This document shows positions 1 through 5,315 of a stretch of 6,235 bases of DNA, piece by piece. The notes beneath the pieces are model-generated. The model saw only the letters and a list, made by a program, of their open reading frames with translations, searched no databases and was not told the origin of the DNA. A program made the position numbers and the translations under genes. Where the stretch lies: contig JANYAJ010000334.1 of NCBI GenBank assembly GCA_025361385.1, positions 1 to 6,235 of the forward strand, given 5' to 3'. Within the stretch, counting starts at the first letter, position 1. Each line of letters starts with the position of its first letter. This stretch comes from Nitrospira sp. GTDB taxonomy: Bacteria; Nitrospirota; Nitrospiria; Nitrospirales; Nitrospiraceae.

Positions 1-1625
1 CATCCATTGGTGCCTAAGAAGGGCACTTTCATATCGTGGAAATTAAGCTGGGCCGCGATGAGGCCGGCGTCGGCTGCGCGGCCCGGTATAAAGACCGCAT
101 CGAAGCCTGGCGTGTAGAGAATCTTCCTGTCCATCTTGGTCAGTTTTCCGGTCAGCTTGGTCTGATCGACCGGCACGGATAAGCCATACCGCTTGAGATC
201 TTCGGCTTTCATGTGCTTGAGCTGCGCACTCACGTCGGCCTCGCCCTCTTTGTAGGATTCGATGGCGATCACTTCTCCTTCATGCTGGCGTACCTCTTGG
301 GCGAACAGTCTGGCCAATTCGCGGCCATAGGCCGTATCGGGATGCAGGATGCAGAACCGCCGGAAGCCCTGTTCCCCAATGGCATAGGCCGCGATGCGTT
401 TAGCTTGGAGCTGATACGTGAGCGAGGTGCTGAATACATAGGAGCCGAGCCGTCTGACGTTGGGGACGGTCGCTGTCGGCGTGATCAATGGGATGTGGGC
501 TCGTCCGGCCAGTTCAGCCATCACCGGTAAATGTTTGGACAAGAGCGGGCCGATGACGGCCAGGAGGCGATTATTGTTCAGGAGTCCGGAGAAGTCGTCC
601 AGAAACGAGGCACGGTCGGATTCGTATTCCTTGACGATGAGACCAATCGAGGGAACGCCGGCCTTGTCTTTGTGTGCCTCGATGGCCAGTTGGATGCCGT
701 TGAGAGTTTCTGTGGCAAAGGGAGCGAGTTTCCCAGAGAGCGGTAAGACCGCGGCGATGAAGAACTGATGGGACATGAGTTTGGCTTGGAGTGTCGTGAG
801 CAGCTCAGAAGTGCCGGCCGCCTGCGGGTGCGTCGGGAAGCTGGAGAGAAATTGCTGGATTTGCCGGACGGCCTGGTGTTCTTCGCCTCGGCCGACATAG
901 ACGTCGATGAGGCGGAGCGAGGCGAGATCGCCGGGAAAGCTGCGAGGAAAGGTTTCCCGGATTCGTTCGAGAGGTTTGCGGTCCGATGTCTCGTTAACGA
1001 ACTCGCGGATACGGGTCCTCGCGTCTTCCGCTTGGTCCTCGGTGCCCAACGCCATTTCATCGAGCCAGGCCTGGATGGCATGGATGGTGTCTTTTTTTTG
1101 CGCGTAGAAATCCCCACTCAGGCGCAGGGCTTCGCGTCTGGTGGCATCATCTTTCGAGAGGGTGCGGAGACTGGTCAAAATGGGGAGCGCCAGGTCGAGG
1201 TTGCCCATCGCCGCATGGGTACGGGCCTGCATGATCTTGCCGCGGTCTGAGACCTCGGACTCAGGAAACTCCGTCTGCAGTTGCTGCAAGTATTTGAGGG
1301 CCTCACCATACTGTTGTGACCCATAGAGGGCTGCGCCAAGCAGGAGATAGGTATCGTCGAGCAGGTCGGGTTTCGGAGAGGTCGTCAGGAAACGACGAAG
1401 GAGGGTGATGGCTTCCTCCGCCCGTTCTGTATCGATCAGGCGTTTCGCCTGGTTCAGGGTCGGATGGCTCGCCGTGGCCGGTGTTCCCGTTTGCGCCTGT
1501 ACCGCAGGGCTGAGTGCGAACCCCATTGGCCAGAACAGGACGCAGGCAAGGGCGAGTGCCAGGCACCGGCATGCCAAGAGGGGAGAGATGCGCTGTGGGG
1601 GCGTCGCTATCAACGGGCGGGCCAT
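1..1625 (-). CDS. LpoA-like / periplasmic ligand-binding (Leu/Ile/Val-type) protein with N-terminal TPR region, 3' end cut by window edge
   Basis: I translated the minus strand from the ATG at 1625-1623. The frame stays open for 541 codons to the left edge, so the C-terminus is missing. Residues about 15-44 are a long signal peptide with a plausible signal peptidase I site (AVQA then Q45). Cysteines at 19, 21 and 28 lack a convincing lipobox. Residues about 55-280 are helical and TPR-like (for example LLGAALYGSQQYGEALKYL near 95-113), with several helix-turn-helix units. From about 287 comes a type I periplasmic binding fold: AAVLPLSGKLAPFA (291-304), VIGPLLSKH (357-365), PLITPTAT (379-386), TAYGRELARLF (431-441), FDAVFIPG (508-515) and FLGTNG at the cut. 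TPR plus Peripla_BP_6 is the architecture of LpoA, the outer-membrane activator of penicillin-binding protein PBP1A. An amino-acid ABC-transporter receptor is the alternative, but no permease or ATPase gene is adjacent. Start choice: an in-frame TAG lies just upstream, and AGGAG precedes the ATG at a short 3-nt spacing. Coding is certain; the exact role is inferred. Confidence 0.88.
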   Translation of the reverse strand, partial: MARPLIATPPQRISPLLACRCLALALACVLFWPMGFALSPAVQAQTGTPATASHPTLNQAKRLIDTERAEEAITLLRRFLTTSPKPDLLDDTYLLLGAALYGSQQYGEALKYLQQLQTEFPESEVSDRGKIMQARTHAAMGNLDLALPILTSLRTLSKDDATRREALRLSGDFYAQKKDTIHAIQAWLDEMALGTEDQAEDARTRIREFVNETSDRKPLERIRETFPRSFPGDLASLRLIDVYVGRGEEHQAVRQIQQFLSSFPTHPQAAGTSELLTTLQAKLMSHQFFIAAVLPLSGKLAPFATETLNGIQLAIEAHKDKAGVPSIGLIVKEYESDRASFLDDFSGLLNNNRLLAVIGPLLSKHLPVMAELAGRAHIPLITPTATVPNVRRLGSYVFSTSLTYQLQAKRIAAYAIGEQGFRRFCILHPDTAYGRELARLFAQEVRQHEGEVIAIESYKEGEADVSAQLKHMKAEDLKRYGLSVPVDQTKLTGKLTKMDRKILYTPGFDAVFIPGRAADAGLIAAQLNFHDMKVPFLGTNG

Positions 1626-1628
1626 GGG

Positions 1629-1633
1629 CTCCT
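1629..1633 (-). promoter_or_regulatory. Ribosome binding site of the LpoA-like gene
   Basis: Read on the minus strand this is AGGAG, followed by CCC and the ATG at 1625. The 3-nt spacing is shorter than usual. The in-frame TAG directly upstream rules out a longer protein, and the next candidate starts are TTG codons 5 and 17, so this site supports the ATG. Confidence 0.55.
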
Positions 1634-1651
1634 AGAGGGGGTAACGGACTT

Positions 1652-1670
1652 GTAGTACACAGGTGACTAC
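1652..1670. repeat. Interrupted dyad (possible operator) in the divergent intergenic region
   Basis: GTAGT at 1652-1656 and ACTAC at 1666-1670 are perfect inverted copies. Inside them CAC (1658-1660) and GTG (1663-1665) also pair, offset by a single A. The near-symmetric 19-bp element overlaps the predicted -10 box of the minus-strand promoter, a position typical of a repressor operator. The 2-nt centre is too tight for a normal RNA hairpin, so a DNA-binding site is more likely than a structured leader. No protein is identified, and chance is possible at this length. Confidence 0.35.
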
Positions 1671-1696
1671 TATCGGAAACCTTGTGGGGGTGTCAA
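1669..1696 (-). promoter_or_regulatory. Predicted sigma70-type promoter for the LpoA-like gene
   Basis: On the minus strand a perfect TTGACA (1696-1691) is followed after 16 nt by GATAGT (1674-1669), which matches TATAAT at four of six positions. Transcription would begin near 1662 and give a leader of roughly 36 nt before the ATG at 1625. The position between divergent genes and the perfect -35 box support it. It has not been tested, and sigma factor preferences of this organism are unknown. Confidence 0.55.
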
Positions 1697-1752
1697 GGAA
1701 AGTCCCGTATGGCTCGTTGTGTTCATGAGAGTGATTGGCTATCATCGAACCG

Positions 1753-2670
1753 ATGATGTTGGACCCGCTGGTCGAGCGATATTTGCGCCACCTCCGAGTG
1801 GAAGGTGGTCTCTCCGTCAACACGATCGAAGCCTACCGACGCGATCTGAGTAAGTTCCATGCCTATGCGCATCGTACCGGCGCCGTATTGCTTCAACCGC
1901 TCACTCCGGCGATGTTGACGGGGTTTCTTCATTCGTTACAGGAGTCCCGGTTGTCCCGCGCCTCCTCCGTCCGCTGTCTGTCGGCAATCCGCGGATGGTT
2001 CCGGTTCCTGATGCAGGAACGAATGATTGAGGACAGTCCTGCCATCAGTCTGCCTGCGATCACTCGTGGCATTCGACTGCCCAAAACATTGTCGCAGCAG
2101 GATGTCACTGCGTTATTGGATCTGGTCGCAATCCCTACTCTTGAAGACCGGCGTGATCGTGCGATGGTGGAGTTGCTCTATGCGACTGGGCTGCGCGTGT
2201 CTGAATTGGTGACGGCTGAAGTCTCACAGGTGAATCTTGATGTCGGGTATCTCCGGGTCACGGGCAAGGGGGCGAAGCAGCGCTTGGTGCCGATGGGAGA
2301 AGGGGCCAGGCAACTGCTGCAGGAGTATGTGGGTACCGCGCGGCCGCAGCTCCTCAAGCAACGGACTTCGCGGTATTTGTTTGTCTCGCGACGCGGCGGT
2401 CCGCTGACGCGGCAAGCCTTTTGGAAATTATTGCGAGGGCGTGCGCAGCGAGCAGGGATCACACAAGTAATTTCACCGCACATGTTGCGGCATTCGTTTG
2501 CCACGCATCTGCTCGAAGGTGGGGCAGACCTTCGCGCTGTGCAGGTCATGCTTGGCCATGCCAATATTGTGACCACGCAGATTTATACGCATGTTGAACG
2601 GGGACGTCTGAAGCGGGTGCATGACAGCTGTTTCCCTCGGACAGGCCGGCGGCCGGGACAGAAAAGATAA
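1753..2670 (+). CDS. xerD: Site-specific tyrosine recombinase XerD
   Basis: XerD, with its partner XerC, resolves chromosome dimers by strand exchange at dif near division. The call covers 305 residues from the ATG at 1753, close to the usual length of about 300. The N-terminal SAM-like core-binding domain occupies about 5-90 (LSVNTIEAYRRDL is a typical signature). The catalytic domain follows from about 105. All six active-site residues are visible: R148 (ATGLRVSEL), K172 (VTGKGAKQR), H243 and R246 (HMLRHSFATH), H269 (LGHAN) and nucleophile Y278 (TTQIYTHV). The tail after the tyrosine (HVERGRLKRVH) resembles XerD more than XerC. Start: the frame opens after a TGA at 1732, so TTG 1735 (311 aa, weak GAGAG 3 nt upstream), ATG 1753 or ATG 1756 are possible. 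ATG 1753 puts R148 and K172 at the Escherichia coli XerD numbers, but it has no clear Shine-Dalgarno. It looks like a housekeeping gene, not a phage integrase. Confidence 0.93.
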   Translation: MMLDPLVERYLRHLRVEGGLSVNTIEAYRRDLSKFHAYAHRTGAVLLQPLTPAMLTGFLHSLQESRLSRASSVRCLSAIRGWFRFLMQERMIEDSPAISLPAITRGIRLPKTLSQQDVTALLDLVAIPTLEDRRDRAMVELLYATGLRVSELVTAEVSQVNLDVGYLRVTGKGAKQRLVPMGEGARQLLQEYVGTARPQLLKQRTSRYLFVSRRGGPLTRQAFWKLLRGRAQRAGITQVISPHMLRHSFATHLLEGGADLRAVQVMLGHANIVTTQIYTHVERGRLKRVHDSCFPRTGRRPGQKR

Positions 2671-2741
2671 CCGAAGAAACCCCGATTCATGTGTGTGGAG
2701 TGGATGATGGCTAAAAAATGCAAGAAGAGTGCGAGATTCGG

Positions 2742-2770
2742 TTGACATGGGGAGGTGGACTTGGTAGCAT
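2742..2770 (+). promoter_or_regulatory. Strong sigma70-type promoter of tRNA-Val
   Basis: TTGACA (2742-2747) is separated by exactly 17 nt from TAGCAT (2765-2770, four of six matches to TATAAT). A GC-rich stretch CCCGCCC (2771-2777) follows, around the expected start point. Such a discriminator is characteristic of stable-RNA promoters under stringent control. The tRNA begins about 18 nt downstream of the predicted start. The layout is seen in the sequence; the stringent regulation is inferred. Confidence 0.72.
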
Positions 2771-2794
2771 CCCGCCCAGCTTGTTAAGAAAATC

Positions 2795-2870
2795 GGGCGG
2801 ATAGCTCAGTTGGCAGAGCGCCACCTTTACACGGTGGATGTCGCAGGTTCGATCCCTGTTCCGCCTACCA
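2795..2870 (+). tRNA. tRNA-Val (anticodon UAC)
   Basis: A complete cloverleaf can be folded by eye. The acceptor stem is GGGCGGA (2795-2801) with TCCGCCT (2860-2866), and the D stem is GCTC/GAGC. The anticodon stem is CCACC/GGTGG around loop TTTACAC with anticodon TAC at 2828-2830. The T arm is GCAGG-TTCGATC-CCTGT. Discriminator A2867 precedes an encoded CCA (2868-2870). The anticodon reads GUA and GUG-type valine codons. The first acceptor pair is G1-U72 instead of G-C, which is slightly unusual; all other stems pair well. It lies between xerD and tRNA-Asp, in the same direction. Confidence 0.95.
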
Positions 2871-2942
2871 GGGTAAGGGGACAGGATAGATACGATACGA
2901 AGAATTAAGAACTTCAGACGGGACCAACCGCTAGATATCGTC

Positions 2943-2968
2943 TTGTCATTTACATCTTCCGCTATACG
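2943..2968 (+). promoter_or_regulatory. Weak candidate promoter for tRNA-Asp
   Basis: The 109-nt spacer between the two tRNAs contains TTGTCA (2943-2948) and TATACG (2963-2968), the latter ending 11 nt before tRNA-Asp. The 14-nt spacing is too short for a good sigma70 promoter. Co-transcription from the strong tRNA-Val promoter, with processing, is at least as likely. The rest of the spacer shows only a short GATA/GATAC tandem (2885-2900) and no terminator. Confidence 0.22.
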
Positions 2969-2979
2969 TTGAGTTTCGA

Positions 2980-3056
2980 GGGGCCGTCGTTCAGCTGGTT
3001 AGGACGCCAGATTGTCAATCTGGAGGTCGCGGGTTCAAATCCCGTCGGCCCCGCCA
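2980..3056 (+). tRNA. tRNA-Asp (anticodon GUC)
   Basis: The acceptor stem GGGGCCG (2980-2986) pairs perfectly with CGGCCCC (3046-3052). The D arm begins GTTCAG and contains GGTTAG. The anticodon stem CCAGA/TCTGG encloses TTGTCAA with anticodon GTC at 3014-3016. The T arm is GCGGG-TTCAAAT-CCCGT. Discriminator G3053 is the aspartate identity base and CCA is encoded (3054-3056). Overall it closely resembles bacterial tRNA-Asp. It ends 75 nt before tolQ, with no recognisable terminator between. Confidence 0.96.
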
Positions 3057-3131
3057 ATTTCCCCGGTGAGTGTGTGGATTTCGTAGGCAGGAGGATGAGT
3101 ACTTCCTAGAGTCTGGAAAGGTTATCGCTGC

Positions 3132-3836
3132 ATGTTTCAGACAGGTCTATCCGGACTGGTCGGCTCGCTTGGTTCGGTGTCAAAAATCGTACTCTTGCTC
3201 CTGTTCGTCTTCTCCGTCATATCCTGGGCCGTAATTTTCTCCAAATGGCGAGCTTTTCGCGTAGCCGACCGAGAGGATCGACGGTTTCTTGCGCTCTTGG
3301 CCAAAACACACGACCTCGATGAGTTGTATCGGCAAGTTCGGCGAATCGAGGGGAGCCCCAGTGCCGCTGTGTTCGAAGGTGTGATGGAGCGTGTGGGGTC
3401 TGGGCGAACGGAGGGGCGGAACGGCTCCAGCACGGGGCCGGTGGATCAACATGTGATAGAGCGAACGGCGGCCCATCTCGGGCAAAGCCAGCTCTCGCGG
3501 CTTGAGACCTATCTCCCCTTTCTTGCCACGACGGGAAATATTACGCCATTTGTCGGACTCCTCGGGACCGTGATGGGAATCATCGACGCGTTTCGTGAGA
3601 TCGGCACGCAAGGGACCGCCAGTATTTCTGCTGTCGCTCCCGGCGTGGCGGAGGCTCTCGTCGCGACGGCAGCCGGCCTATTCACCGCCATTCCCGCCGT
3701 CATCGCCTATAATTACTTTCTCATCCGGATTCGCAATACGGCGTTCCGGTTGGATTCAGTGACCATCGAGCTTCTGGCCTCCCTCGCGACTGCTGCATCC
3801 AAGCCGAAACCTGCCCCGGTCGGAGCTCAAGGATGA
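3132..3836 (+). CDS. tolQ: Tol-Pal system inner-membrane motor protein TolQ (ExbB/MotA family)
   Basis: TolQ is the multi-spanning stator-like subunit that, with TolR, uses the proton gradient to energise TolA. The protein has 234 residues, typical for the family. Three membrane segments are visible: about 18-36 (IVLLLLFVFSVISWAVIF), about 128-152 (around TPFVGLLGTVMGII) and about 173-197 (AEALVATAAGLFTAIPAV). A large cytoplasmic loop lies between the first two. Pore-lining residues conserved in ExbB/TolQ are present: T146 in the second helix, and E174 and T179 in the third. Residues 88-105 of the loop are glycine/serine rich and look like a flexible insert. Start: ATG 3132 is the only start codon after an in-frame TGA at 3096, with GGAAAGG at 3115-3121 upstream. 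The stop overlaps tolR by 4 nt (ATGA). ExbB is the alternative name; the tolA and tolB neighbours decide for TolQ. Confidence 0.95.
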   Translation: MFQTGLSGLVGSLGSVSKIVLLLLFVFSVISWAVIFSKWRAFRVADREDRRFLALLAKTHDLDELYRQVRRIEGSPSAAVFEGVMERVGSGRTEGRNGSSTGPVDQHVIERTAAHLGQSQLSRLETYLPFLATTGNITPFVGLLGTVMGIIDAFREIGTQGTASISAVAPGVAEALVATAAGLFTAIPAVIAYNYFLIRIRNTAFRLDSVTIELLASLATAASKPKPAPVGAQG

Positions 3837-4285
3837 CCCTTGAGTCTCGGCACCGCCGGTTTCTGGCCGAAATCAATGTGATCCCTCTCGTCGACGTGGT
3901 CCTCGTTCTGTTGGTGATTTTTATGGTCACTGCGCCGATGTTGTATCGAGGGATGGACATCAAGCTGCCGACCTCTGCCACGAATACGATCAAGCCGGAA
4001 ATGCGCACGGTGCTCACGATCGAAAAAGACCAGCGGCTCTATCTCGACAAAGATCCGGTCGGCGTTGCCCAGCTGGAACAGAAGTTGAAGCTTCTGAAGC
4101 GGGACCACCCCGATGTGTCGCTGTATCTGAGGGCGGATCGCGATGTGCCCTATGGTATCGTGGTTCAAGTGATGGACGGCGTGAAAAAAGCCGGTATCGA
4201 GAAGATCGGGATGGTGACGGAGCCGGCCGGTCCGGAGCATGTGGCCGCATCGCAGGTCCCGCGTCTGCCGCCGCGAAAGAATTGA
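3833..4285 (+). CDS. tolR: Tol-Pal system protein TolR (ExbD family)
   Basis: TolR is a single-span inner-membrane protein that pairs with TolQ to form the proton channel; its periplasmic domain contacts peptidoglycan. It has 150 residues, a normal length. The short cytoplasmic N-terminus contains the family signature AEINVIPLVDVVLVLLVIFM (12-31), with the proton-carrying aspartate D21 in the membrane helix (about 19-36). The periplasmic domain covers about 40-126 (LTIEKDQRLYLD, YLRADRDVPYGIVVQVMD, the usual ExbD fold), followed by a proline-rich tail. The start overlaps the tolQ stop as ATGA, with GGAG at 3822-3825 upstream, so translation is probably coupled. Confidence 0.95.
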   Translation: MTLESRHRRFLAEINVIPLVDVVLVLLVIFMVTAPMLYRGMDIKLPTSATNTIKPEMRTVLTIEKDQRLYLDKDPVGVAQLEQKLKLLKRDHPDVSLYLRADRDVPYGIVVQVMDGVKKAGIEKIGMVTEPAGPEHVAASQVPRLPPRKN

Positions 4286-4297
4286 TGCACCGTGTGT

Positions 4298-4304
4298 AAG
4301 GGGG
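4298..4304 (+). promoter_or_regulatory. Ribosome binding site that fixes the tolA start
   Basis: AAGGGGG lies 9 nt before the ATG at 4314. The same frame is open back to an ATG at 4239 inside tolR, which would add 25 basic residues and has no such site. This argues for 4314 as the true start. Confidence 0.6.
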
Positions 4305-4313
4305 CTGGTTATT

Positions 4314-5315
4314 ATGACGTCCCAGACGTCGGTCCAGTCAAGTCTGTGGTTCGATCAGGACGATCAATCCAGTATGAGCGTTCGCCTCAAACGAACGCTG
4401 GCGTTGTCGCTGGTCCTTCATGTCGTGCTGCTGCTTGCGATGGCAGGGCTCAGACTTCCACAGCAAGGTGAACGTCCGTTGACGTCGGTGGAAGTGTCGC
4501 TGGTCAGTCTGCCGACGCCTGCGAGGCCGGCCGAGCCGTCGAAGCCGGTTGAGTCGGCTAAAGCTGCAGATCCGAAGCCGATCCCTGCGCCATTGGTTAA
4601 GACGATGACCGCACGCGCCGCCCCTTCCGTTGCGCCTCCTAAGGGCGAGGTGAGGAGGGATCTGCTCCGGGATCTTCAGCTCCCGCCGGATGCACCGAAG
4701 TTCGGCGATTTGAGCCCTGCAACAAAATTGGCAGCTCAATCCCAACAGGCGGCGAAGGTGAAGGCCCTCGATATTCCACGTGTGTCCGATGTGGCGCCGG
4801 ACCCGGCCGCCAAGATTTCGCAGCGGTCTTCAGTCAGCGATGATTTGAATCGTGAATTAGAAGAAGAGCTGAAAAAGATTAAGCAGTTTCATCCTGCCGC
4901 GAAGCTGGATATCCCGAAAGAGGTGAAGCCGAGCGAGGCGCCCGTGAAACCGGCTCCTCAGCAAGAGGCAAAAGTCTCATCGGTGAAGACTCCAGATACG
5001 GCGTTGAAGATTTCCGGTACGGCCGGGTCGAATCCTTATTGGGCTCGCGTGCAGGCTGTCATCAGCAGTCATTGGGAGCCGCCGCCGATCGATATGGCGG
5101 GACAGACCTATACTATGGTCGTGAAGTTTCGGCTTCAACGGGATGGGACGATCAAAGACGTGGTCGTGCAGCAGTCGTCAGGGAATGCCTACTATGATCT
5201 GGCAGGCCAGCGGGCCGTGCTGAAGCCGCGGATGGTACCAGCCTTTCCTGCCGATATGACAGACACCTATAAGGATGTCGAGATGGTATTTCGAGTGGGA
5301 GAGTCAGTCGGATGA
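4314..5315 (+). CDS. tolA: TolA / TonB-like energy-transducing protein of the Tol-Pal system
   Basis: TolA is anchored in the inner membrane, is energised by TolQR and reaches across the periplasm to TolB/Pal. The protein has 333 residues from ATG 4314. A short cytoplasmic segment (1-26) is followed by one membrane helix (about 27-46) carrying S32 and H36. This matches the serine/histidine i, i+4 pattern of TolA/TonB that contacts the motor. A proline/lysine/alanine-rich linker (about 66-235) includes one strongly charged helical stretch (about 175-192, NRELEEELKKIK). The C-terminal TonB/TolA domain covers about 238-331 (NPYWARVQAVISSHW, VVKFRLQRDGTI, YYDLAGQRAVL). The linker is short and lacks the long lysine/alanine helix of Escherichia coli TolA, so by itself it looks like TonB. 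The position between tolR and tolB decides for TolA. The gap after tolR is 28 nt; the stop overlaps tolB (ATGA). Confidence 0.88.
   Translation: MTSQTSVQSSLWFDQDDQSSMSVRLKRTLALSLVLHVVLLLAMAGLRLPQQGERPLTSVEVSLVSLPTPARPAEPSKPVESAKAADPKPIPAPLVKTMTARAAPSVAPPKGEVRRDLLRDLQLPPDAPKFGDLSPATKLAAQSQQAAKVKALDIPRVSDVAPDPAAKISQRSSVSDDLNRELEEELKKIKQFHPAAKLDIPKEVKPSEAPVKPAPQQEAKVSSVKTPDTALKISGTAGSNPYWARVQAVISSHWEPPPIDMAGQTYTMVVKFRLQRDGTIKDVVVQQSSGNAYYDLAGQRAVLKPRMVPAFPADMTDTYKDVEMVFRVGESVG

Noticed and set aside
578..1117. Open frames of up to 179 codons within 213-1572 on both strands
   Set aside because: They overlap the long LpoA-like frame, which has signal peptide, TPR and binding-fold motifs. The overlapping translations are arginine/serine-rich and low in recognisable domains, as expected for GC-rich shadow frames.
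2885..2900. Short GATA/GATAC tandem in the tRNA spacer
   Set aside because: Only two perfect 5-nt units plus a partial one; too short to be more than chance.
1753..3056. Tyrosine recombinase next to two tRNA genes, resembling an integrase with a tRNA attachment site
   Set aside because: The protein has XerD length and signatures, no excisionase or phage genes follow, the flanks are core genes, and no repeat of a tRNA 3' end is seen in the window.
3102..3120. TTCC / GGAA inverted repeat before tolQ as a terminator
   Set aside because: Only a 4-bp core stem with an 8-nt loop and no T-run, so it is not a credible terminator.
4239..4313. Longer TolA start at ATG 4239 inside tolR
   Set aside because: It would add 25 basic residues before the normal cytoplasmic segment and lacks a Shine-Dalgarno, while ATG 4314 has AAGGGGG at 9 nt.
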